Assembly: GCA_032821775.1 (NCBI GenBank)
Contig: JAVLRN010000001.1
Span: forward strand, 3,782,001 to 3,846,000
Source of the DNA: Sanguinoderma infundibulare
Taxonomy: Eukaryota > Basidiomycota > Agaricomycetes > Polyporales > Polyporaceae
Length of the DNA stretch: 64,000 nt
Direction of reading: 5' to 3'
In this document: piece after piece, positions 37,056 to 47,108 of the stretch
How the letters are laid out: every line of letters starts with the position of its first letter
Numbering within the stretch: the first letter of the stretch is position 1
Position numbers and translations under genes: made by a program
The notes under the pieces: generated by a model
What the model saw: only the letters and a program-made list of their open reading frames with translations
Database searches by the model: none
What the model was told of the DNA's origin: nothing

Positions 37056-37307
37056 AGGATTGTCCGTAGGAACATTACGTATTCCAGATCGTCCGAGGTG
37101 TATCGATGGATGAAGAGTAAACTAGCATGCCAGAAATAACGTCCCGAGGGCATCGAGTCACAGTCCCGTTACAGTCCAAGTAAGGCATATCGAGAGTCCT
37201 GGTTAAAAAGAAAAATGGGAGAAACGTCGTGTCGTGCGGCATGACACATGATGCACAGTCGGTGTGCGGCTGCCGTCGTCTGTGGGTGCTTCCTGTGAGA
37301 CGAGGCT

Positions 37308-39428
37308 CTACCGAGAGAGCGGAGGGAGGCCAGAATCCATCGTCCGGCTCCTGAGCTGCATCGAGCCAACCCTCTCCCCCAGCTCGTTGACGCTGTTCGT
37401 CGAGTTCACGCGCTGTCGGCCGGGCACCAGCCGCGTCGCCCCATACGCGTGCGTCGTCGTGTGCGAATTTCCGGCGGCCGTCGCGAGCCGGTTGTCGCGC
37501 AGGTCGCTCACCGTCCGCTGCGCGGGGAAAAACGACAGGCGGTTGAGGGCGTTCCCGCCTGCGGCGTCTTGGAAATTTTCGGGCGCGAGCCCGAGCCCGG
37601 GGAACGGCACCGACATCGACACCGACACCGAGGGCATCGCGGACATGCCGCCGCCACCCACCGGGGGCGGCGGAAACTGGGGCGTTGGCGGCATAAACGC
37701 GATCGCGGGGCCCAGGGACGGCGAGCCCTTGGCGGCGCCGCGCATCATGCCCATGCTCATGCTCATGCCCATACCCATGCCCATGCCCATCATGCTGTTC
37801 GGGGCCTTGGGCGTCGGGAGCTTGGTGTCCGGGGCGAGGAGGAGCTGGAGGCCGAGGAGGGTCGTGAACGCGGCGTTGCCGGCGTTGTGGGGCACGCGCT
37901 GGGGGTCGATTCCGAGCGACTGGAGCATCGCGGGGAGCGCGAGGCTCGAGCCGGGCTCGCGGGGTCGGCCGGAGGGCTCTTGCATCGCGCCGCGGAGCCC
38001 GGCGGCGTAGAGCTGCCGCTCGAAGGCCATCGTGTCGAGGACGAGGAGGTTGTGCGGGAGTTCTGTCGGACAATGGGTTTGTATTGAGCTGGGGTTCGGT
38101 TCGCGGCTCGGACGGGTGCGCAATTGAAAGAGACGCATGGTGATGGTGGAGGGAGGCATGGGAAGGGGGCGAGGGACGGGCTTGAATGCGGACGTACTGA
38201 TTTTCATCTCTTCCAGGCGGCGCAGGTCGCCCGTGGTGCCGTGCGCGACGAGCACCAGGGTGTTGGGGATCGTTTCCGAATCGGGGCTAATTAGGCTGCT
38301 GTGGGTGGGCGAACGCGGGCGTTCAGTCGGCGAACAAGTCTGCGGCAATTCAGAGGTGCGAAATACCTGACGATCGCTTGGATCACCTGAGGCAATTTGG
38401 CCTTGGAAATGACCTGGCTTTCGCCGAACTGCAGGGAATCTGGTCAGATCCCAGGAACCGAGAAGCTGGTGCCCGGCCGGACGGCTGAACGAGTGCTCAC
38501 CGCGTACTGGAAAGGAAGGAGGTGAGGGTCTGTGTGGACTCGTATGCCAAACAATATTTACACACCGCCCATGGGAAGCTCGGCTTAATCTTGTTGTGCA
38601 CTTTGTCCGCATACTCGGAGACGACGTAGTGCCCACGTCTGGGGCCGGGTTCCGTAAGTCCGATGTATTGCGAGTGAACTGGCGGCGACAAGGAACCTGG
38701 GGGGAGACGCTCGCTTACCTGTAGTTTGGTTCGGGATCAGGCGGCCATGCGCCGGCTCTGCGAGGATGCGAACGTGAGCGTCTCAGAGTGGTACGGACGT
38801 CAAGAAACGCTGATACTGACGTGTCCAGGTGACTGCAGCGTACGGCAGTGTAGCCCCATTCAATGCAGGACGCGGGGTTACGCTCCGACCATTCGAAGTC
38901 TAGAGCGAGGAAAGTTTTGTCCTTGGAAGCCCACAGTTCGCGGATGGCCTTGGGTTCGCCGTTCCGGACGCGGACTTTTTGCGCCGCCAAGAGAACTGCG
39001 GGGAGGGTTTGGAAGACCTTCCGATAGGTGGCGTACTCCGATATCGTGCGCATATGTCGTTGGGAGTTCTCAAACGGTGTGACCCGGAGGATGTTCTCGA
39101 CCATCGGCAGCGTCTCGCCGAACCTGCGGAGATGAGCTGTGAGTGGAGTGCGGCGGTTTACGTCTCATGCGATTAGCCCACACCTTGTCTTGAGCATCTT
39201 GAGGAAAGCTCCGATGGTAGACATGCGGACGACGATGTGGGCTCGGCCAGTCAAAGTGTCGGTCACGGTGATTGTCGGCCAGGAGAAGGTTAGGAATTCT
39301 TCGAAAGACTCGAAGAGGACTCCCCACGAACGATCATGCCTGTACACGACGTCTCATTTAGTGGACCTGTGAGTTTTGACTTACAGGTCCACTTACCATG
39401 GTATGTTATGCAGTTGGAAATAACCCAT
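37308..39428 (-). CDS. Gfd2/YDR514C-like DEDDh-fold protein with a Met/Gly-rich tail
   Basis: This family has an RNase H-like (DEDDh exonuclease) domain. Exons are 39397-39428, 39184-39339, 38821-39123, 38719-38757, 38566-38638, 38501-38506, 38367-38428, 38198-38298 and 37308-38062, 1527 nt (508 aa). Exon 6 is only six nt. The start at 39428 gives MGYFQLHNIPW, spliced to HDRSWGVLFESFEEFLTFSW. Nuclease motifs: FLALDFEWSE (first Asp and Glu), NTLVLVAHGTTGDLRRLEEM, LLVLDTM, then LGIDPQRVPHNAGNAAFTTL. In the last motif the usual Asp (HNAGNDA) is Ala. The tail has an MGMGMSMSMG run (six-base repeats, 37741-37800) and a disordered C-terminus. Intron 1 carries a hairpin over its donor site. Confidence 0.78.
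39360..39393 (-). other. 11-bp perfect inverted repeat in intron 1 of the Gfd2-like gene
   Basis: Arms at 39360-39370 (AGTGGACCTGT) and 39383-39393 (ACAGGTCCACT) are separated by a 12-nt loop. In the minus-strand transcript the upstream arm includes positions +4 to +6 of the 5' splice site (GTAAGT at 39396-39391). Confidence 0.8.
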
Positions 39429-40125
39429 ATATGCTGAATACACCTGGCATTAGCCGTTCTCGGTCAGTTTAGCGTCCTGAGCAGAGTCATGGCATGAGAA
39501 CGAGACGCACGGATTGCAGATCGCAGTCCCACCCCCTCGGGTCGACGAGCGTAAAGTTGGACATGCCGACAGCGCCAAGCCTGTAGCAGTTAGTGACGTG
39601 TCCGCGTCGGGCGGATTAAGAGTACGTAGGGTAGAGTGTGTAGGTAACAGCAGTCGGTCGGGGGAGACGACGATATTTACTCTGCGATTGGCAGCGGGCA
39701 GGGCCCTATGGTGGTGGCAGGATAGCTGAGCAGCCCGAGATAAGAATGGGCCCACGAAACCGCGCTGGCAAGCGAACGGGCATCGTCCAGCGGTTGCGAG
39801 GCTTCAGTGCCTGGAAGCTTCGCTTTCGAGATCATCACCGGAACAACCTGCTTTCCACCCGACCATCGTCACCCGGCCTTTAGCTTCAACTTCACTCGGC
39901 CTTCGGTCAACGTACGTGGATCCACGGCCGACTTTGACCTTCGATTGCACAATCACCTGCCCACTCTGTACTCCTTAACATTCAGATGCATCATGTGGAT
40001 GACAGTAGATAGACACTTAGCAGCTCATTGACAGCATTACATCATCATTCATAACAAACAAGACAGTACATGTACGGTACGATTACCACTGAAACACATA
40101 CCTCGACCTCTCCTGTATGTCAGCG
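39429..40125. other. Intergenic region upstream of the Gfd2-like gene
   Basis: No coding signal was accepted. Short frames at 39450-39755 (minus) and 39807-40031 (plus) show no domain. Confidence 0.4.
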
Positions 40126-40770
40126 TCACACCGAAGACGATGAAGAAACCTGAGAGGATGACTAGTTAGCATTGCACCAACAAACACGTCCAAAAACTTG
40201 AAGGGGTCAGAGACTTGAATGGTTCCCGAAGGAATCGCACCCATTGTGCCGAAACACATCGCGAGTATTTGCAGAAAATTTTCATCATACGAATGGTAGG
40301 CTTGGTAAAACAGAAACATTAAAGCTCACCTTGCTTGGTAGTCGACAGGAAAGCATATAGCGAGCGACCATAGCGTACGCGCCACATGTCTATCCAGAAG
40401 GTACAGTTAGCATTCTATCTTGCAGACCCAACAATGATTATATCAGAATGTGGTAAGTGTCTCTCATAACCCGTAGGTAATCGAAGTGAGCTGAGTAGAG
40501 TTCTCATCTCAATGCGCAGCACAGAAGGGGTAAACATACCTCCACCAACGGACCAACAGCGACCAGCGTTGATTTATCCGAGCTAGGCTTCATGGAGAAC
40601 GTAGCAGATCCACTTGGAATCCTTGGTGAGCGTAACGGAGTGAGGCTGGCGGACACTGGAGAGACGGGCAGACGCAAGCCAAGTTCAAGTCGCGACGCCG
40701 CAGCATCGAAAATATCGGCGTCGGTCACGTGAGCGTTACTCAGGCCTGCCCTAAAGTCAGCCACACGAAT
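40126..40770 (-). CDS. Possible orphan gene with unresolved 5' end, divergent from ubiquitin-eL40
   Basis: A protein-like exon (40540 to about 40770; LSNAHVTDADIFDAAASRLE, then GLRLPVSPVSASLTPLR) can be joined in phase 0 through a GTATGT donor to 40330-40389 (TCGAYAMVARYMLSCRLPSK). That exon joins through a GTGAGC donor to 40126-40149 (VSSSSSV, stop). There is no in-frame ATG ahead of the first exon before the ubiquitin gene's leader, so the start is unknown. No family was recognised. The last exon is weakly supported, because another frame there would encode a hydrophobic stretch. Confidence 0.3.
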
Positions 40771-40868
40771 TGGTGCTGTACAGCCGATTCCCAGGCTCCG
40801 ACTCTCATCGTCATCGACAGTAACTTTCAGTAAGCCGCCGTCCGCAAGCTCGCTACACTCGACGTTGA

Positions 40869-41443
<575 letters not shown>

Positions 41444-41658
41444 TGGTTTGCGCTCCATTCCGGTCTGGCGTGGCTTTTCAGGACAGGGTTACGCCGAGCA
41501 TTTGTATGTACTACACTCGATATGCACCACATGATATGCATTCACCCTGGCCATGTAACGTGTGCGTCCGTCTTTGTATGATAACTGAGTTCGGAACTTG
41601 CTGCGCCGTGGCCTTTCGTGGGCGCTTCTATCGGGACCTCTGCTACAAAGCTGCGTAG

Positions 41659-41787
41659 TATCGTGGTTCGGCGTTCAAGATCGCCATGTTCGACCAATGG
41701 CTGGTCGTGCTCAGCGGTACTCAGCTCGTGGAGGACGTCCGGAAGCTGCCAGATGATGTCGCGTCTCCAGGGGAGGGATTTCTCCTC
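41659..41787 (+). pseudogene. Relic exon of a cytochrome P450
   Basis: One 43-codon open stretch reads YRGSAFKIAMFDQWLVVLSG, then TQLVEDVRKLPDDVASPGEG. This matches the N-terminal beta-1/helix-B region of Agaricomycete P450s (Y-x-G-x-x-F-K-V-A, W-x-V-V-V-S-G, E-x-x-R-x-x-P-D-D). It still has acceptor-like GCGTAG before it and donor-like GTGAGC after it, so it looks like a former exon. Neither the N-terminal anchor nor any I-helix, ExxR or heme-Cys motif is found nearby. It is a fragment with no function expected. Confidence 0.65.
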
Positions 41788-42476
41788 GTGAGCAATCGCG
41801 ACGCTTCTTCATTCCAGTCGAACTGATTTGTTGGTCCACTCATGCGTTGACAGCTTACTCAGCTCCCAAAATACGTGTATTCGGACGTGCATTTCGAGCG
41901 ACGGGGTTGAGGGATGCGATTGCCATGACTGAAAATCAGATATTGGAAGATCGAAATAGGAATATACATGTGTATAATCGGACTCTGCCAAAGGTTCTGC
42001 TAGTAAGGCTGCCGATGTATGCCGTACTGGCCCGCGACTACACACTCATAGCTCGGATGACAATTGCCCTAGACAAGTGAGGTCACAGCGGGGTCGAGCT
42101 TCTATGCGGGGAAGGCCATGCGTTCAGGAATGTGGTAAATTTTGCAAGTGTTCTGTTGACTCTATTGAGTTGCGGACGGTATTGCTCTACAAAAATAGCA
42201 CTCTCACTTCTATCTCCAACGTCTTGAGCCCCCCCCCCTCGGAGCGAACCGATGGGATCCTCGCAAGACACACGACTATAAATATTGCAAGCACACGATA
42301 GCCATGAAATCCATTCGTTCATTCACCACGATTTCTCGTCGAACGATATCTACAGAATTATGGAGCTGTAAGCAGGATAGCGCTGCCGGATAACCACAGG
42401 CTACAATTGTCGATCAAGACCGCGTCGCATAGGAAACCGTGACGGCGCTGCCCTCCTAATGCTGTGATGCGGCGAC
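41788..42476. other. Non-coding stretch after the P450 relic
   Basis: Short frames on both strands (41847-42080 plus, 41809-42045 minus) lack recognisable domains. No further P450 motifs were seen. Confidence 0.4.
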
Positions 42477-43106
42477 TTAGAAGTGAGGAGGAGGGGACGG
42501 CGGGGTAGGACGAGCCTCAGCCTCGCGAGCGTGAGGGGGCGGCAGGGAATGCTTGGGCTTGAGCGGGGGAGCAGCGGCCTCACGGCCCGCATGTGGGGCG
42601 GGGGCGATGGCCTGGGCTGAGGCGGAGATTCAGCAGCCTCACGAACCGCATGAGGGGGCGGCGGGGAAGGCGGGGAAGGCTTGGGCTTAGGCGCAGCAGC
42701 AGCAGCGTCGGCCTCGGCCTCGCGGGCGTGCGGGGCCTGTGGAGGAGGCGACGACTTAGGCTTGGGTTGGGGAGCGTGCAGCAGCCTCACGGCCCGCATG
42801 CGAGGGAGGGAGCGACGGCTTAGGCTTCGGGGGAGGAGCAGCCTCATCCTCACGAGCGTGCAGGGGCTGCGGGGAGGGCTGCGGCCTAGGCGGGGGAGCA
42901 GCAGCCTCGCGGAGCGCGTGCGGCGGCGGCGGGGGAGGGAGAGGAGCGTGCACGGCAAGCGAGCTGCGAAACAAGAACATGTGTGTATGAGCCTCAGGGT
43001 ACGGGAAGTAGGGACACAAGTTTGTAAGCTGGCACTCACCCGTCCGAGCACCGTATCCACTCACGGCGAGCACGATGAGAGCGTTCAAGAGAGTAGCGGA
43101 CCGCAT
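42477..43106 (-). CDS. Secreted proline-rich repeat protein, reading frame shifts inside the repeats
   Basis: The start at 43106 gives a signal peptide (MRSATLLNALIVLAVSGYGA), then a GTGAGT donor near 43040 and an acceptor near 42965. The second exon encodes imperfect repeats of the form HAREAEAPPPKPKPSPPPP. The frame used by the repeats changes twice: it ends in a stop near 42765 after SHAGREAAARSPTQA, resumes one base off as HAPQPKPKSSPPPQ, and shifts again near 42590 to HAGREAAAPPLKPKHSLPPP, ending at PPPHF and TAA (42477-42479). No intron of normal length bridges these points. It is either a decaying gene, a replication-slippage allele or a sequence error. A TATA box lies at 43211. Confidence 0.5.
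42480..42960. repeat. Degenerate coding repeats of the proline-rich protein
   Basis: About six to seven imperfect units, roughly 55-90 bp each, carry recurring GCCTAAGCC-type Pro-Lys blocks and GCGTGAGGCTG-type His-Ala-Arg-Glu blocks. Indels between units shift the frame. Confidence 0.65.
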
Positions 43107-43210
43107 CGTGACTGTGATTGAAGGATGAGCGGTTGAGAGAGAGAGAGTAGGAGGAAGACGAAAAGATGCAGTGGAGTGCGGCAACCTGAGGTTTGGAGAG
43201 AAGCAGGCCC

Positions 43211-43220
43211 ACCTTTATAT
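43211..43220 (-). promoter_or_regulatory. TATA box of the proline-rich protein gene
   Basis: ATATAAAGGT on the minus strand lies about 105-115 bp upstream of the start codon. Confidence 0.6.
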
Positions 43221-44206
43221 GCGAACGGCGTGCAAGTCTTCGAGTGTTCCAGCACCATACGTCACGGTGTGTCCCGCCGTACGCGTGTTGTTTTATGATC
43301 GGCGGGTCCGCAATTCAACTTAACATACCCTTCCACTACCTCACGTCCGACGAGCGGCCGACTCTTCGGGTTGAATAACGTTCAGTGAGTCGAGTCGTGA
43401 GCGTGAATGTATGCATCAAAATGAACCCTGCAGAGCATTATGATATATCATTAGGACGGAGATTCAGACTCGAGAGCGTTACGGAGAGCTCGAATGAGAC
43501 GCACCGAATTCGTGACCGGGTCATGAGTGGTGGAGTCGGCTTGCCTCAGTAATTCGATGCTCATCGTCCTCGCTCGGCTTGCTTCTGAAGGATCCGAGGG
43601 CGATTCACGCGCAAGCGGTCTGCATACGCCGGCGTCCGCGGGACGCTAGTACGAAGACTCTCCGCTTAAGTACACTTTAAGTACGAGCAAGCATGCATCG
43701 CATATGCATAGACCCCATAGCCACGCGCGGAAAGGAAGTACTTACTCAAACTAAAAACTGAACGTTCATCCAAAAATGTTCTACCGACTGGGCAGACTCG
43801 TTCGCGTTACGTCTAGTAGATCGGAAAAGATCGACTGTCATCATGTTTTCTGCGCACTGAGGTCAGCAACAGAGACTTACTTTGCATGTTGTACAACGTG
43901 GGCGATGAGAGGGAATGGCGGGTTGTAGTGAGTGCTGGTGAAGCGGGACGGCCGCAGGGCTCGAGGGGTTGGGGCCCGGGCTGGATGCAGGGGAGCCGGC
44001 CTTGCAAATTCGGCAGGTGGAGTCGAAGAGGGCACAACGGAAGGGGCGCCATGGTCATCTAACGTCTGCACACCCGTATGGTGAGTTAAGTATAACCACC
44101 ACAAGACTCTGTAACTAATCTACTGCTTACCATCAGCGCAGGGCTCGCCCGCGTACGGTCATCGAGTCACCATCCGCGACGTTGATGAGTCGAGAAATGT
44201 GAAAGT
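43221..44206. other. Intergenic region downstream of the HET gene
   Basis: No accepted gene. A 37-codon minus ORF (43451-43564, MSIELLRQADSTTHDPVTNS start) is protein-like but isolated. Confidence 0.4.
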
Positions 44207-46093
44207 CTAGGTGTTTCGTGCGCGCACGCGCTCAGAGAATTCGATGTCGAGAGCGAGCACGAGATCCTGACGGGAATCGGGGAATGTGATGGATACAACG
44301 ATGACGTCTTCGACCAGGCTGTTGGGTCTACCCAGAGCATATTCCATCACCGCCGAGCCTACCATACTAGGCCAGCGATGGACATGGTCGCGGTTCGGTC
44401 TGGGGCCGGAATGTGGGAGAAATGGAAGATCGGCGACGGTGGTAGCGGGGACGTTTGTGATACCGCTGCTCTGTACGGACTGTACCTGAACGCGCAGCCC
44501 CCAAGCCCTCTTCAGGTCGGCGGTGACTGTGATGTCATGCTGAAATTCCGATAGGGGAAGGCAGTGCTCACAGAACCCGATCATGATTCTGAACGCACGC
44601 CCATCCCGGTAAAAGACGAAGATGTGCCTGCGGAGACACCACTTGGAGAACGCCGTCGGAAGATCTAGCAACTTCCTCCCTACCGCGAAGCCCTGCGCTG
44701 CGAGTTTCCTCCTGCGCCAATTCGGGATGATGACGTTGCATCTGCCGGCATGGGGATGGGGATGTGTCTTGAAGTCCCATCGAGGATTTAGCCGAAGAAG
44801 GGGGTCTCCTCGAGGGATGTGCACCATATCCAGGGAGATAGAGAGGTTCTGTTCCTTCATCAGCGTTTGCAGCACGCTGTTCTTGATGAGAACCATCCGA
44901 TGGGAGGGAGCGAGATCGTCAGTCCGGGGAACGGGAGTTCCTACCAGGAGAGGGTCGAGAGATCCAGGAAGTGTCGAGTGACAGCTATACGAGGAGGCCT
45001 GACGAAGAATGAGAGCTACGCGGTGGTTGTCGGCATCGGAGCAGAGTAGAAAGCCGAGCTTCACATGCGCTTCAGGGAAGGATAAAATTGGCATGACAGC
45101 CTGCACGCCGTAACGGGTCATGGAATACGTCGGGGGAGGCTGCGCTCTGTTGCCTACGCCGAGACCGTTCATGTGAATGTGGGGGTTACAGGGGTACAAG
45201 CCACCCGTGAACCTGAAGTTCCGGGGACTTGGGGCAAAGAGGCGTCCGTGGTGGTCAGGAGGGTCCGAGCAGAGGTCGACTCGACGAATGAGATCGTCAA
45301 AGTTCTGGATAGGCAGCCTCCCGCCCCAGGCAAAGAGCGTATCGTCGGGGACCTGCTTCAGAATCTCCTCCTGGAGTTTGATGAACGCATCCCGCCCCAC
45401 ACCGTAAGTTGGCGACATGGTGTAGATACCAAACAAACCCATGAGTGAGTACGCCTCGTCCTCCACACGTGTCGTGGTCCTGTTCGCAGCCCAAGACATG
45501 CGGGTGGCGACGCTGACAAGATCAAGAGCACGAGTCCCCTTGAGCACGTCTATGTCGATGCCTGTGATCTCGGCGACTAGCCCAGCAAGGGTGTGTTTTG
45601 TGCCTATGTCGTTCCAGCCATTGGTCACAAAGACCAACGCTGACGGTGCGATGAGCTCCTGCAAGGTCCACCCGCGCGTGAACCACTTGGATCCGCGGAA
45701 CTGCGAGAGGGATTCGTGCGGGTCACCGTCATCGTCGTCGACGTCGTAAAGGAAGGCGTAGCACAAGGAGGCGCACCCGTACCACTTGAACATGGAGTTG
45801 ATAGCCTCGGACAACTCAGCACTGCTCGTTTTATCGATGCAGCACGAGTCGATCCAGACCCACTCGAAACCGTCACGAAGAGCACGGGCGCAGCAACGCC
45901 TGATCTTCTCGGAGATCTGCTGCAGCGCCTGGTCGGTCGGCACCTCGGTGACTTCAGGCCCCAGGATTTTGAAGACTTCGCCGTAAGGTTGTTCGCCCTC
46001 TCGCGACCATACGTGGGAGAGAATGGCATAGTCAACCTGAAGAGGATCCTCGAACCAATTGAACCGCAACGTCCTGGTGTTTAGTAAACGCAT
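44207..46093 (-). CDS. HET-domain (heterokaryon incompatibility) protein
   Basis: HET domains trigger cell death in fungal non-self recognition. This is a single exon of 628 aa. I chose the Met at 46093 (MRLLNTRTLRFNWFED), because family members begin MRLLNT; the frame stays open to 46144. The three HET blocks are clear in the first 170 residues: YAILSHVWS, then FEWVWIDSCCIDK, then SKWFTRGWTLQELIAPSALV. The typical HET continuation follows (RMSWAANRTTTRVEDEAYSL, LFGIYTMSPTYG). The 350-residue C-terminal part has no recognised NACHT, WD40 or ankyrin domain, so it is a stand-alone Agaricomycete HET. There is no intron, unlike its neighbours. Confidence 0.93.
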   Translation of the reverse strand: MRLLNTRTLRFNWFEDPLQVDYAILSHVWSREGEQPYGEVFKILGPEVTEVPTDQALQQISEKIRRCCARALRDGFEWVWIDSCCIDKTSSAELSEAINSMFKWYGCASLCYAFLYDVDDDDGDPHESLSQFRGSKWFTRGWTLQELIAPSALVFVTNGWNDIGTKHTLAGLVAEITGIDIDVLKGTRALDLVSVATRMSWAANRTTTRVEDEAYSLMGLFGIYTMSPTYGVGRDAFIKLQEEILKQVPDDTLFAWGGRLPIQNFDDLIRRVDLCSDPPDHHGRLFAPSPRNFRFTGGLYPCNPHIHMNGLGVGNRAQPPPTYSMTRYGVQAVMPILSFPEAHVKLGFLLCSDADNHRVALILRQASSYSCHSTLPGSLDPLLVGTPVPRTDDLAPSHRMVLIKNSVLQTLMKEQNLSISLDMVHIPRGDPLLRLNPRWDFKTHPHPHAGRCNVIIPNWRRRKLAAQGFAVGRKLLDLPTAFSKWCLRRHIFVFYRDGRAFRIMIGFCEHCLPLSEFQHDITVTADLKRAWGLRVQVQSVQSSGITNVPATTVADLPFLPHSGPRPNRDHVHRWPSMVGSAVMEYALGRPNSLVEDVIVVSITFPDSRQDLVLALDIEFSERVRARNT

Positions 46094-47108
46094 TGTTGTC
46101 ACTGCTGATGAAATGACACTGTCAGATACGATACATGACCGCATACATGAATGATGTCTGGATTATCGTCATACACACCATACAGGGGCAGGGGGACAAT
46201 AATTTCGGTGAGTTGATTCCGGTTGAACCTGGAGGCTGAAGAATGGGGGGAGGTGAAGGACAGCACAGTGTTCTAGTAGCATATATACCTACCCTCCTAA
46301 TCGCCCAAGTTATCTGGTTCCCGAGTACGATGCACAGTCCAATATGCAACGAGGCAAGAGAACGCCTTCCGCCAGCGCTTCGAACGAGAGAATCGAAGCA
46401 TGGCGGTGCGAGCAGATGACCCAGTGAAATATTGTGCCGTGTCATCAGCTTAAAAAGAGCGAAAGGTTTACCGTGCTCATACCGTAGAAGAACGCCTGTA
46501 ATCCTCATGATCAGTACATGGGTCCGACTGCCAACCAGAGTCCTGTCAGAGTCGAACCAGTGTTCGCCGAAGTATTCCGGTGCACAGGCACAGCCGACGA
46601 CGTTCACGACCTCGTGGGTGTCTTAAGCCGGATGTAACGTAACCTCGTAGATTGGCAGAAGCTGCAAAGATTATGAATCAGTGGTGAGGTCTGATGCTAG
46701 CACTTATCTACAGGACCTGTACTTGTAGGCTTTTGTGAGAAACTTGAAAGCGGATTGGACTTTCTGTGGCCCTGAAGTTAGCGAGACGTATTGTGCGCAG
46801 CATTACACGGCCAGTCTGTCAACGCACGTACGATGGTTGTCATACTCATGCAGGGCGGGTAATTTGGACGTGAGCTACATATTCTGAAGGCTACAGCGCT
46901 CGAGGCCCAAGCGAGGCCAACTTTATACTGATACCCCGGTGGACTCGGACCGGAGCCAGTTGCTCACGTTGATCTGAAATCGGGAGCGTGGATCTAAGCG
47001 AAACAAAGTCAAAAATTACATCCTGTCCGGTACCCGTATCCGTCTAGTCGTTCACTCGGCCCTAGTTCCATCTCTCCGCATCTTGAACTTCCGACTAGTC
47101 GTTACCTC
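46094..47108. other. Upstream region of HET and UTP14
   Basis: A 161-aa minus frame (46122-46607) overlaps the HET upstream region; it has no domain and no supporting signals. CTAGTCGTT occurs twice just upstream of UTP14 (near 47044 and 47095). Confidence 0.4.

Noticed and set aside
37075..38073. 332-aa minus frame
   Set aside because: Shadow of the last exon of the Gfd2-like gene in another frame.
46122..46607. 161-aa minus frame upstream of HET
   Set aside because: Overlaps the HET 5' end in another frame, no domain. Probably chance.
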